A DNA stretch of 64,000 bases, taken from contig NZ_CP072453.1 of the NCBI RefSeq assembly GCF_019343475.1, positions 310,001 to 374,000 on the forward strand, written 5' to 3'. The notes under the pieces are model-generated. The model was given only the letters and a program-made list of their open reading frames with translations. It was not told where the DNA came from and did no database searches. Position 1 is the stretch's first letter, and each line of letters begins with the position of its first letter. Positions 1 through 8,612 of the stretch are shown in pieces. Made by a program: the position numbers and the translations under genes. The stretch comes from Providencia sp. R33. GTDB lineage: Bacteria; Pseudomonadota; Gammaproteobacteria; Enterobacterales; Enterobacteriaceae.

Positions 1-2362
1 ATTAGCGTTAGGGCGCATTAGTGACCGTATCGAAAACAGCATGAGCTACCAAAGCCGCGAGCTACTCGCAGGGGATCTGGTTCTGCGCTCCTCACACCCG
101 AGTGAGCCCGCTTGGTTGCAAGAAGCACAAAAAGACGGGTTAAAATTGAGCCAACAGATTTCATTTTCGACGATGGCCTATGCAACGGAAGATGAAGATG
201 CTCGCCCACAACTGGTGTTGGTCAAAGCCGCCGACAAGGCTTATCCGCTATATGGTGGGTTAGTTACAGAACCTGAGGGGTTAGTACCAACCCAAGGGGA
301 GGTGTTAGTTGCGCCTCGCTTATTAGAGTTATTGAACCTGAACATTGGAGATAATATTGATATCGGTGATGCGACATTAAAGGTTTCTGGCAAGTTAATC
401 CAAGAACCTGATAGTGGTTTTAACCCGTTCCAGATTGCACCAAGGGTATTAATTGCGATTGAAGACGCGCCGTTAACAGGGGCAATTCAACTCGGTAGCC
501 GTTTAACCTATCGCGACATGTTTGCGGGAGATAGTCAGGTTATCGATGCATTTAAGCAAAAATTTGATAAAGACCTGCGCAATGACCAGCGCTGGTATAC
601 CTTAAATGAAGACAATGGTGCGGTGGGGAAAACCTTCCAACGTGCTCAGCAATTTTTGTTGTTGTCCGTCTTGTTAACCCTGTTGCTGGCGATTGCTGCC
701 GTTATGGTTTCAATGACTCACTACTGCCGCAGCCGTCACCAGCTGATTGCGGTTCTGAAAACCCTTGGCGCTGGGCGTAGTGCGCTACGTAAATGGATCA
801 TTGGCCAGTGGCTAGTCATTTTAGTGGCAGCGGCGTTATTAGGTTCATTGTTAGGGTTAGCCTTTGAAGGCATTCTAATGCAAATTTTAGGGGCAATGCT
901 GCCAAAAGAATTGCCTCCTGCTAGCCTAATGCCGTGGGTCTGGGCGGTTGGAACATTGTTTATCATAGCCGTTATTGTAGGCAGCCGACCTTATTACCAA
1001 TTGATGGCGACCCAACCTTCTCGGGTATTACGTGAAGATGCAAAATCCCCAGTATGGCCGCTGCATTATTATCTCCCTGTGGTTATATTAATTGTCGTGG
1101 GCGGGTTATTTATTTTTGCGGGAGTAAACCCCCTGTTATGGTCGATTTTGGCGGGGATTGTTGTTGTTGCGATTTTATTGGCGTTGATTGGCTGGCTCGG
1201 GCTTTGGGGGCTGAGACATATTAAGTTTCGCCAACTGAGTTTGCGCCTTTCTGTTAGCCGTTTATTGCGCCAACCGTTACAAACTATCACCCAAATGAGT
1301 GCATTTTCGCTCTCGTTTATGTTGTTGGCATTATTAATTTTAGTGCGGGGGGATTTGCTCGATCGTTGGCAGCAACAACTCCCCGCGGATAGCCCAAACT
1401 ATTTTCTCATTAATATGAACGAGTCACAGCTTAAGTCTGTGACACAGCTATTAGCTCAGTACCAAGTCAAACCAACCGAGTTTAACCCCGTGGTATTGGC
1501 ACGTTTAACGGATATTAACGACCAATCTGCAATTGAGTGGGCTGATAAGCGCGACCCGAACAATAACACGGTGAGGCGTGAACTCAGTTTGACGTGGCAA
1601 TCCCAATTGGCGCCAGCAAATATTGTGGATGAAGGCACATGGCCACCGAAAGCGGGTGAAGTATCCATCGAACAAACCGTGGTCAAAGAGCTAGGGTTAA
1701 AGCTGGGTGATAAGCTGACATTTAATGCGGGAGCACAAGTTTTTTCGGCGACAGTAAGCAGTATTAGGACGGTGGATTGGGAAAGTTTACGACCAAATTT
1801 CTACTTTATTTTCTCGGAAGAAAGCTTATCGAAAATGCCAGCAACATGGCTGAGTAGCTTCCATTATGAAGGTGATGGCCAGTTATTGACGCAACTTAGC
1901 CGCCATTACCCAACAATTAATGTGTTGGATACAGGGGCGATCATTACACAGATTCAGCAAATTCTTCAGCAAGTCAGCCAAGCCCTTGAAGTGATGGTGG
2001 TTTTGGTTATTTTCTGTGGATTACTGTTATTGCTGGCGCAAATTCAAGTGGGAATGAGCCAACGGGAACGGGAGCTGGTGGTTTATCGAACCTTAGGGGC
2101 AAGCAAAAAACTGATGCGCAGAACGCTATGGAGCGAGTTTGCATTGCTTGGCTTAATGGCAGGCCTTGCAGCAGCCTTTGGTGCTGAAATTGCCCTGTGG
2201 TTATTGCAGAGCAAAGTGTTTGATTTCCCATGGCAACCTGAATGGCGTATGTGGGTGTTATTGCCTCTGTGTGCGGCTATTTTGCTGTCTATTTGTGGCG
2301 GCTGGTTAGGCTTGCGTTTATTAGGCACAGGCAGCCAGCACCGCAGATTACCCAATGGGTGA
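1..2362 (+). CDS. ybbP: ABC transporter permease YbbP, 5' end outside window
   Basis: Inner-membrane permease of the FtsX/MacB type that in E. coli pairs with the ATPase YbbA, probably for envelope or lipoprotein-related export; the substrate is not established. The reading frame is open to base 2, and the residues upstream of the internal ATG at 41 (LALGRISDR) match the YbbP N-terminal region, so that ATG is not the start. About 29 residues, including most of the first membrane helix, are missing. Visible parts are a long periplasmic domain, a helix cluster (about residues 215-335 of the visible protein), a second helix block, another periplasmic domain and three C-terminal helices. Conserved stretches include ESLRPNFYFIF and LLLAQIQVGMSQRERELV. 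ybbA should lie just upstream. Confidence 0.93.
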   Translation, partial: LALGRISDRIENSMSYQSRELLAGDLVLRSSHPSEPAWLQEAQKDGLKLSQQISFSTMAYATEDEDARPQLVLVKAADKAYPLYGGLVTEPEGLVPTQGEVLVAPRLLELLNLNIGDNIDIGDATLKVSGKLIQEPDSGFNPFQIAPRVLIAIEDAPLTGAIQLGSRLTYRDMFAGDSQVIDAFKQKFDKDLRNDQRWYTLNEDNGAVGKTFQRAQQFLLLSVLLTLLLAIAAVMVSMTHYCRSRHQLIAVLKTLGAGRSALRKWIIGQWLVILVAAALLGSLLGLAFEGILMQILGAMLPKELPPASLMPWVWAVGTLFIIAVIVGSRPYYQLMATQPSRVLREDAKSPVWPLHYYLPVVILIVVGGLFIFAGVNPLLWSILAGIVVVAILLALIGWLGLWGLRHIKFRQLSLRLSVSRLLRQPLQTITQMSAFSLSFMLLALLILVRGDLLDRWQQQLPADSPNYFLINMNESQLKSVTQLLAQYQVKPTEFNPVVLARLTDINDQSAIEWADKRDPNNNTVRRELSLTWQSQLAPANIVDEGTWPPKAGEVSIEQTVVKELGLKLGDKLTFNAGAQVFSATVSSIRTVDWESLRPNFYFIFSEESLSKMPATWLSSFHYEGDGQLLTQLSRHYPTINVLDTGAIITQIQQILQQVSQALEVMVVLVIFCGLLLLLAQIQVGMSQRERELVVYRTLGASKKLMRRTLWSEFALLGLMAGLAAAFGAEIALWLLQSKVFDFPWQPEWRMWVLLPLCAAILLSICGGWLGLRLLGTGSQHRRLPNG

Positions 2363-2415
2363 TTAGTTTATAATGAATAATTGGGCGTGAAATTATTTAC
2401 GCCCAATTAAAATAA

Positions 2416-2460
2416 CTGTCTTCAATCCTTCACAAAACCTTCATTCACTCAAGTTATGAT
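2416..2460 (+). promoter_or_regulatory. Pho-box-like repeats with -10 element
   Basis: Three 7-base direct repeats spaced by 4 bases: CTGTCTT (2416-2422), CCTTCAC (2427-2433), CCTTCAT (2438-2444). A TATGAT -10 box (2455-2460) follows 10 bases after the last repeat. PhoB boxes have 7-base repeats (CTGTCAT type), 4-base AT-rich spacers and sit about 10 bases before -10 in place of a -35. The match is good in spacing and moderate in sequence. Confidence 0.5.
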
Positions 2461-2502
2461 TCTGCCGTCGATTATTGATAGCCTTAAAGTGGAAACATAA
2501 CC

Positions 2503-3885
2503 ATGCAGCATAAAAATTCAATTAAACGTTCAGTTAAACAGAAAGTAGGTTCATTTTCTTTATTGGCAAGTTTGATTTCATTTAGCCTCTCAGGGTTTGC
2601 TCAACAAGAGGTGCCTGCCACATTAGCAGGGCACTCTATTCTTCCCGTTGATTCTACTGTTCCTGCGCCACAAAATGCGCCTTCAGACTTACAAGTTAGC
2701 GGTAAATTCACCACGGGGACACGCGTTGATACCCTCGGCAAAGTGGAAGGGAAATCCGCTGATCGCCCAACAGGAAAACACATTCCAATTAAAGGGCAGC
2801 CATTACAAGGCCATTCGGGGATTAAACGCATGGCAGATGGCACCTATTGGGTGTTAACAGATAATGGCTTCGGTAATAAAGTGAATTCACCAGACTCGAT
2901 GCTGTATGTAACGCAATACGATATCGATTTTAAATCAGGCAAAACCACACCACTCAAAACGGTTTTCTTCCATGATCCCGATAAAATCATTCCTTTTCAT
3001 ATTATTAATGAGAGTACACAGGAACGTTATTTAACGGGCAGTGATTTCGACCCAGAAAGTTTTCAATTTGCTGATGGTGCGTTATGGGTAGGGGATGAGT
3101 TTGGCCCATACCTGATAAAAATGGATTTGGATGGGAAAGTGCTAGCCCTGTTTGAAACGCAAGTCGATGGCAAAAAAGTGGTTTCCCCTGATCATTACCA
3201 AGTTACCACACCGGGTAAACCAACGGATAAAGTGACTTTTCAAGTTAATCGCTCAAAAGGGTTTGAAGGGATGGCTTCCTCGCCAGACGGTTCAAAACTG
3301 TACCCAATGCTTGAAGGCGCAATTTGGGTTGATGAAAAACAAGATTATGAAAATGTGGATGGCAAACGAGCTGCACGTATTCTTGAGTTTGATGTGAAAA
3401 AACAAGATTGGACAGGTAGAAGTTGGTTATACGTATTTGAAGACAATCAAAATGCTATCGGAGATTTTAATTTAATCGATGAGACCCACGGCTTAATTAT
3501 CGAACGTGATAATGGTGAGGGGACATCGGATAAAGCCTGCGCCGCGGGCAGTACAAGCACGGAAAATTGCTTTAGTAACCTAGCGAAATTTAAACGCGTA
3601 TACCGCATTGCTTTTTCAGACGAAAACGTTGGCGGCGCGGTTGATAAGCAGGCGTACATTGATTTAATGAATATTAAAGACCCAAATAGTCAAGCAAGAA
3701 AGCCACTGAATGATGGCGTATTTACTTTCCCATTCTTCACGATTGAGAACGTGGACGTGGTTGACGGCGAACATATTATTGTTGGAAATGACAATAACTA
3801 CCCATTTTCATCGAGCCGTGAGCCTAATAAAGCCGATGACAATGAATTTATTTTGTTGAAAGTGCCTGAATTGTTAAAGCCTTGA
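2503..3885 (+). CDS. Secreted esterase-like phytase family protein
   Basis: Exported protein of the esterase-like phytase family (PF13449-type), a beta-propeller-like fold; biochemical activity in this family is poorly defined. Residues 1-33 form a signal peptide (basic start, hydrophobic core LLASLISFSLSG, Ala-X-Ala-like end near FAQ). The mature part carries the family pattern: GHSGIKRMADGTYWVLTDNGFGNK, then SDFDPESF with DGALWVGDEFGP, a KGFEGMASSPDG segment, and an acidic asparagine-rich end NDNNYPFSSSR. There is one Cys pair (residues about 346-356). The gene stands alone, preceded by Pho-box-like repeats and followed by a rho-independent terminator, so phosphate-starvation control is likely. 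Length (460 aa) is normal for the family. Substrate unknown. Confidence 0.82.
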   Translation: MQHKNSIKRSVKQKVGSFSLLASLISFSLSGFAQQEVPATLAGHSILPVDSTVPAPQNAPSDLQVSGKFTTGTRVDTLGKVEGKSADRPTGKHIPIKGQPLQGHSGIKRMADGTYWVLTDNGFGNKVNSPDSMLYVTQYDIDFKSGKTTPLKTVFFHDPDKIIPFHIINESTQERYLTGSDFDPESFQFADGALWVGDEFGPYLIKMDLDGKVLALFETQVDGKKVVSPDHYQVTTPGKPTDKVTFQVNRSKGFEGMASSPDGSKLYPMLEGAIWVDEKQDYENVDGKRAARILEFDVKKQDWTGRSWLYVFEDNQNAIGDFNLIDETHGLIIERDNGEGTSDKACAAGSTSTENCFSNLAKFKRVYRIAFSDENVGGAVDKQAYIDLMNIKDPNSQARKPLNDGVFTFPFFTIENVDVVDGEHIIVGNDNNYPFSSSREPNKADDNEFILLKVPELLKP

Positions 3886-3891
3886 TTGACT

Positions 3892-3925
3892 TTGTGCCAC
3901 CTCATTGTGGTTTATGGTGGCACAA
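3892..3925. other. Hairpin after phytase-like gene
   Basis: Perfect 10-base inverted repeat TTGTGCCACC / GGTGGCACAA (3892-3901 and 3916-3925) with a 14-base loop and no T-run; probably an mRNA 3'-end stabiliser rather than a terminator. Confidence 0.5.
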
Positions 3926-3988
3926 TATGAAACGAATGTTTTGATCCAATATCTGGTTTTCTGATCATTTTCCCTTGGTTATTATTTT

Positions 3989-4014
3989 CCCGAGCTTGTG
4001 CTCGGGATTTTTTA
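3989..4014 (+). terminator. Rho-independent terminator of phytase-like gene
   Basis: Stem CCCGAGC / GCTCGGG (3989-3995, 4000-4006), 4-base loop, then ATTTTTTA on the plus strand. The T-run overlaps the last codons of the convergent MFS gene. Confidence 0.85.
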
Positions 4015-5250
4015 TTTGGCGTTAAGGGAGGGTGGTTTCATCATTAAGGTCAAACCGAGGATCACTACAACAGGGGCGGCAATTACTAAAAATGCTGGGG
4101 TGAAGCTACCCGTGTAGTCCTTGATCCCACCGGCGATAAATGGCGCTAAACAGGCAATAGTTGAAATCAAGTTAACCACAGAAAACAGCTCTAAATAGGG
4201 GCCACGGCCAAAGTAATTTGATAACAACACACTTGATGCCAAGAACGTCATACCGTAACCAATCCCGACGAACAGCACAAATAAAATTAACCAGAACCAA
4301 GAGCTTGCGATACTGAGGAAGATAACGCCTAACACCATAATAATTAAGCTGCCAATGAGCAGTTTTTTCGGCTCCAGCCATTCTCCAGCAGCACCACCAA
4401 TAAAACGTGAGAATGCATTTACAAAAGCCATTGTGCTCAGTAATGAAACCGCTACCGTCATACCGAAGCCCCGTTCTTCAATATGGGCAACCGCAAAGCT
4501 ATTCACGGTAATCCCGCACCACAAAAATGACGTATAAGTTGCAGCGATTAAATAAAATTGCCATGTGCGCAGTGCTCGTCCAACTGTCCACACCTCGGCA
4601 GTACGGTAAATAGGCTTGCTTGCATTACTGACCTGTTTTTGCATTACTTTTTTGGCGTGTTCTTGCTCTTGTTTACCTTCTCGCAGCATAAAGATAGTGA
4701 TTAATGTGATAATGCTGAGGTAGAGCGCGCACAAAACCCAGTGCATACGCCACGAGCCCAATTGGTTCGATGCGTAGAAATAAATCCATGGCCCTGCAAC
4801 ACCCCCGAGTCCACCAATGGTGAAATACAAGCCAAAGGCGAGGGATTGTTTTTCAAATAAACGGGAAAGCACGTAAGTGCCGGGCACTGTGGCTAATAAG
4901 GTAAAACCAATACCAATCAACGCCGTACCTAAGAAATAGGTGCTGATGGTGTTGGTGGAGTAAAGACTATAAAACCCCGCAACAAACACCAAGGTGCCGA
5001 GCAATAATGTGGCTCGCACACCGACTTTACGGATTAATAGGGACGGTAGGAAGCTTGCTAACCCGCAAGTTAGACCTAATAAGGTAAAGCCGAAACCTGC
5101 TTCACTCCAGCTCCACTTTAATTCGCTGATCATTTCGGGTAAAACAACGCCTAATGAGGTGAAAGTGATCGCAGTGGCTAAAAAATACACTAGTCCTAAC
5201 AGAACTAAAATACACCACTGGTAAAACGGACTAAAATGCTGCGAGGACAT
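4012..5250 (-). CDS. MFS transporter, monocarboxylate-porter-like
   Basis: Twelve-helix major facilitator carrier of the inner membrane. Two six-helix halves are separated by a charged cytoplasmic loop (about residues 190-220, REGKQEQEHAKKVMQKQ). The family signature is weak, with RKVGVRATLL in the loop after helix 2. The overall look is of the oxalate:formate/monocarboxylate-type branch, but the substrate cannot be read from sequence. The start is placed at the ATG of MSSQHFSPF because GGAG lies 5 bases upstream; in-frame ATGs up to 5274 lack a ribosome site. It is convergent with the phytase-like gene and lies 81 bases from purK's 3' end plus leader. No partner enzyme is adjacent, so it may be backbone. 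Confidence 0.85.
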   Translation of the reverse strand: MSSQHFSPFYQWCILVLLGLVYFLATAITFTSLGVVLPEMISELKWSWSEAGFGFTLLGLTCGLASFLPSLLIRKVGVRATLLLGTLVFVAGFYSLYSTNTISTYFLGTALIGIGFTLLATVPGTYVLSRLFEKQSLAFGLYFTIGGLGGVAGPWIYFYASNQLGSWRMHWVLCALYLSIITLITIFMLREGKQEQEHAKKVMQKQVSNASKPIYRTAEVWTVGRALRTWQFYLIAATYTSFLWCGITVNSFAVAHIEERGFGMTVAVSLLSTMAFVNAFSRFIGGAAGEWLEPKKLLIGSLIIMVLGVIFLSIASSWFWLILFVLFVGIGYGMTFLASSVLLSNYFGRGPYLELFSVVNLISTIACLAPFIAGGIKDYTGSFTPAFLVIAAPVVVILGLTLMMKPPSLNAK

Positions 5251-5367
5251 AGTAACTCCAGTCATGCCGCACACCTTTAGTCAGGAGAGTTATCATCTGG
5301 ATGACGGCGAAAATAGCAGAATGCCCGAAAACAAGTTCGGGCATCGATTAAGGGCTATTTTCCCTAT

Positions 5368-6450
5368 TTATTGACGAGAGTACCAGTCTAATTTTTCATT
5401 TGCCCACTCAATGCCACTTTTGTACTCATTTGGTAAAAGTGGTACCAATGCGCTAAGTGTTTCGGCTAACAATTGGCAATCATTGTGGGAGAGGTTTAAG
5501 TGGCCGACCTTGCGTGCTGGGCGCACCTCTTTTTCATACCAATGCAAGTGGACGAGTGGCAAATTAAGCCAATCAATATTCACATCAGTGCCAATTAAGT
5601 TCACCATTACCGCGGGGCTGAATACTTCAGGAGATGGCATTGGCAGACCCAATATGGCACGTAAATGTAACTCAAATTGGCTGATTGAGGCACCGTTTTG
5701 GGTCCAGTGCCCGCTATTATGAACGCGAGGGGCAATTTCATTGATAAGCAGTGTATCGCCGACAACAAAGCATTCCATCGCCATCACACCAATATAATCA
5801 AGCTCATCCATCACCGCACTTAGCATAGCTTGTGCGGTTTCTTGCTGGGGATTTGTGGATTTTGGAAACGCAACGCTGGTGCGTAAGATGCCTTCTTGGT
5901 GCAAATTGTGGGTAATAGGGTAAAAAACGGATTCACCCGCAGCATTGCGAGCACCAATGACAGACACTTCAGCGTCAAACGGGATGCCTTGTTCGACAAT
6001 GCATTCACCGTAAATTTCAGCGGGTAAATTGATTTCATCACCAGGACGTACACGCCATTGGCCGCGCCCGTCATAGCCACCTGTTCTGCGCTTGACTATC
6101 AGAAAATCACCCAGAGAGGCGAATAATTCAGGCCACTGTGCAGGGGATTCGAGCAGTGCCCAAGGGGCGGTTGACAAATTTAAGCTATCAAACAGGCTCT
6201 TTTGCGGAAATCGGTCGGCTAAACGCGGGAAAATATCACGGTTAATAAAGGCATTGTGGCGAGCTAATTCTTTGGTCAATGGTGTTTCAGGCCAACGCTC
6301 GATTTCAGCGGTGATCACGCTTTGCTGATAAGGAACCGCTTCAGGCTCAGCATCCAATCCAACAGGGAAAACAGCGATGCCTAGAGGCTCACCAGCTTGT
6401 CGTAGCATACGACCCAGTTGGCCGTTACCCAGTACGCAAACGGGTTTCAT
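5368..6450 (-). CDS. purK: 5-(carboxyamino)imidazole ribonucleotide synthase
   Basis: ATP-grasp enzyme of de novo purine synthesis, making N5-CAIR from AIR, bicarbonate and ATP in the cytosol. N-terminal VCVLGNGQLGRMLRQAG is the family's AIR-binding opening. The ATP-grasp core shows KRRTGGYDGRGQW (about residues 120-133) and the metal/ATP-binding EIAPRVHNSGHWT (about 238-250). Length 360 aa against 355 in E. coli. Its ATG overlaps the purE stop codon by one base (TAATG), so the two are translationally coupled in one purEK transcript. Regulated with purE by the upstream PurR operator. Confidence 0.97.
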   Translation of the reverse strand: MKPVCVLGNGQLGRMLRQAGEPLGIAVFPVGLDAEPEAVPYQQSVITAEIERWPETPLTKELARHNAFINRDIFPRLADRFPQKSLFDSLNLSTAPWALLESPAQWPELFASLGDFLIVKRRTGGYDGRGQWRVRPGDEINLPAEIYGECIVEQGIPFDAEVSVIGARNAAGESVFYPITHNLHQEGILRTSVAFPKSTNPQQETAQAMLSAVMDELDYIGVMAMECFVVGDTLLINEIAPRVHNSGHWTQNGASISQFELHLRAILGLPMPSPEVFSPAVMVNLIGTDVNIDWLNLPLVHLHWYEKEVRPARKVGHLNLSHNDCQLLAETLSALVPLLPNEYKSGIEWANEKLDWYSRQ

Positions 6451-6965
6451 TACGCTTCCCTCGGGTCTGGATTATTGAGTACGTCGTTGGTTTGTGTTTC
6501 ACGCCATGTGGATAAGCGCTTGAAAACAACTTCATCAGCGATAGCTAAGACTTGAGCCGCTAGCAATGCGGCATTTGCGGCACCTGCTTTACCAATCGCC
6601 AGAGTGCCCACAGGAATGCCTTTTGGCATTTGGACGATGGAATATAAGCTATCAACCCCACTGAGTGCGGCACTTTGTACAGGAACACCAAAAACAGGCA
6701 CTAAGGTTTTGGCCGCTAACATACCCGGTAGATGTGCTGCACCACCAGCACCTGCAATAATTACATCAAAGCCGTTTGCTTTGGCTGTTTCGGCAAATGA
6801 AAACAGTTTATCGGGTGTGCGGTGTGCGGAGACAATTTCGACGTGAAAAGGAATTTGGAGTTCGGTTAATACATCAGCAGCGTGCTGCATGGTCGTCCAA
6901 TCACTTTTCGAACCCATAACAATGGCGATTTTTGCCGCAGATTGAGCAGAAGCTTGGGCAGTCAT
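6450..6965 (-). CDS. purE: N5-carboxyaminoimidazole ribonucleotide mutase
   Basis: Converts N5-CAIR to CAIR, the step after PurK. The class I PurE core is obvious: IVMGSKSDW near the N-terminus, VSAHRTPDKL with the catalytic His region, GAGGAAHLPGM, and VQSAALSGVDSLYS. 171 aa, as in E. coli (169). First gene of purEK; a PurR operator and a TATGAT -10 box lie 60-97 bases upstream of the start codon. Confidence 0.98.
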   Translation of the reverse strand: MTAQASAQSAAKIAIVMGSKSDWTTMQHAADVLTELQIPFHVEIVSAHRTPDKLFSFAETAKANGFDVIIAGAGGAAHLPGMLAAKTLVPVFGVPVQSAALSGVDSLYSIVQMPKGIPVGTLAIGKAGAANAALLAAQVLAIADEVVFKRLSTWRETQTNDVLNNPDPREA

Positions 6966-7024
6966 TTGGTGCTTTCCTGTATTGAAAAAAACGTCACCCG
7001 AAGGTGGAGAATTGAATTGAGCCG

Positions 7025-7062
7025 ATCATATCACGACAACGCAGCAAGGAAAACGTTTGCGT
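7025..7062 (-). promoter_or_regulatory. purEK promoter with PurR operator
   Basis: On the minus strand ACGCAAACGTTTTCCT (7062-7047) matches the 16-base PurR operator and resembles the known E. coli purE operator. A TATGAT -10 hexamer follows (7030-7025). PurR with hypoxanthine or guanine would repress by covering the -35 region. Confidence 0.85.
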
Positions 7063-7113
7063 GATTAATAAATAAGCAAACGGTCGCGTTTACGACCAAG
7101 AAATTGTCTGTGG

Positions 7114-7839
7114 TTATTCGAAGGGAAAGAAAATCAGCTCGATGCCTTGTTCATTAATCACAAAGGCAGAACCTTCATGGTGCCATGCGCCTAATACTCC
7201 ACGAAAATGTAGCTTTCCGCCAATATTGATTTCATGAATGGCAGGGCGGTGGGTATGGCCGTGGATCATCCATTTGGCTTGGTGTCTTTGTAGTGCGTCA
7301 ACAACGGCTTGCGGATTAACATCCATAATGGATTCCGCTTTCATGCTACTGGCATATTGGCTGTTTTGACGCATTTTTTGCGCAATCCGACGGCGAATAA
7401 ACAGCGGAAGTGTGAGAAAAATACGTTGGATCCAAGGCGTGTGAACTTTTTTACGGTAGTTTTGATAAGCCATATCATCGGTGCACAAGGTATCACCGTG
7501 TAAAATCAAAATGCGCTTATCATAAATATCGAGAAGGGTTTCTTGGGGTAAAATTGTCATTCCACACTGCTCGGCATAGCGTTTACCGATTAAGAAGTCA
7601 CGGTTACCATGAATGAAATAACAAGGAATGCCTTTTGCTGTGAGCTGTTTTAGCTCGTTTGCGACGCGTTGATGAAGCGGGGTGTTATCATCATCGCCCA
7701 CCCAATAATTGAAAAAATCACCGAGAATATACAGGCTATCGGCGTGGATGGCTTGCTGTTGAATAAAATTGATAAAACCGGCGGTGATCGCCGGTTCATC
7801 TTCACTCAAATGCAGATCTGCAATGATGTAAGTGGACAT
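7114..7839 (-). CDS. lpxH: UDP-2,3-diacylglucosamine pyrophosphatase
   Basis: Lipid A pathway hydrolase that cuts UDP-2,3-diacylglucosamine to lipid X and UMP at the cytosolic face of the inner membrane. All metallophosphoesterase blocks are present in order: IADLHL (residues 6-11), GDFFNYWVGDD (about 40-50), GNRDF (about 79-83), HGDT (about 113-116) and HGHTHRP (about 194-200). 241 aa versus 240 in E. coli. It lies 10 bases downstream of ppiB on the same strand, as in E. coli, and probably shares its transcript. Confidence 0.97.
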   Translation of the reverse strand: MSTYIIADLHLSEDEPAITAGFINFIQQQAIHADSLYILGDFFNYWVGDDDNTPLHQRVANELKQLTAKGIPCYFIHGNRDFLIGKRYAEQCGMTILPQETLLDIYDKRILILHGDTLCTDDMAYQNYRKKVHTPWIQRIFLTLPLFIRRRIAQKMRQNSQYASSMKAESIMDVNPQAVVDALQRHQAKWMIHGHTHRPAIHEINIGGKLHFRGVLGAWHHEGSAFVINEQGIELIFFPFE

Positions 7840-7849
7840 AGAGGCAGGA

Positions 7850-8344
7850 TTACTCGCTGACAGTCACTTTTTCGATCACAACATCTTCACGAGGAACGTC
7901 TTGGTGGAAACCGCTGCGGCCAGTAGAAACGCCTTTGATTTTATCAACCACGTCCATACCTTCAACGACTTCAGCAAATACGCAGTAACCCCAACCGTCT
8001 GGGCGCTCTGAACGGAAGTTTAAGAAGTCATTATCGGCAACGTTGATAAAGAATTGTGCAGTGGCAGAGTGTGGGTCGTTAGTACGAGCCATTGCCAGCG
8101 TGCCACGGGTATTTTTTAAACCGTTGTTTGCTTCGTTTTTAATAGGCGCTTTCGTGTTTTTTTGTTCCATGCCCGGCTCAAAACCACCGCCTTGGATCAT
8201 GAAGCCGTTAATAACACGGTGAAAAATGGTATTATTGTAGAAACCTTCACGGCAGTAAGTTAAAAAGTTTTCGACTGTGACTGGCGCTTTATCGTCAAAT
8301 GTTTTGATAACAATGTCGCCGTGATTGGTATGAAATGTAACCAT
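7850..8344 (-). CDS. ppiB: Peptidyl-prolyl cis-trans isomerase B (cytosolic cyclophilin)
   Basis: Cyclophilin that speeds proline isomerisation in folding proteins. 164 aa, no signal peptide, so it is the cytosolic PpiB rather than periplasmic PpiA. Core residues are visible: FHRVINGFMIQGGGF (catalytic Arg), ARTNDPHSATAQFFIN and the end VFAEVVEGMDVVDKI. First gene of a ppiB-lpxH pair, divergent from cysS. Confidence 0.97.
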   Translation of the reverse strand: MVTFHTNHGDIVIKTFDDKAPVTVENFLTYCREGFYNNTIFHRVINGFMIQGGGFEPGMEQKNTKAPIKNEANNGLKNTRGTLAMARTNDPHSATAQFFINVADNDFLNFRSERPDGWGYCVFAEVVEGMDVVDKIKGVSTGRSGFHQDVPREDVVIEKVTVSE

Positions 8345-8612
8345 AATAGCTATCCTGAATAATTGTTTTTTGTGCGCTATCTTGCGAAAGCGTTGAGATC
8401 TGCACGTTTATATCACAGATAAAACCCGACTTGAAGTGACAGTGCGTTTTGCCGATGCTTTATAGCATAATAGGTGTGTATTAAATGCCTGTTGAATTCA
8501 ACAAGAAAAGGCGGGGCAAACCCTTGCATTCTTAAGGTGATCGGGGTTCAATAACATGGTATTTTACCGATAGAAATCGATAATCATTTTTCACTTACAT
8601 GGAAAAGTCCAG

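Noticed and set aside
5411..5722. 103-codon plus-strand frame inside purK
   Set aside because: Antisense shadow; purK is conserved throughout.
8491..8502. 12-base palindrome GTTGAATTCAAC upstream of cysS
   Set aside because: Short and isolated; no regulator match could be supported.
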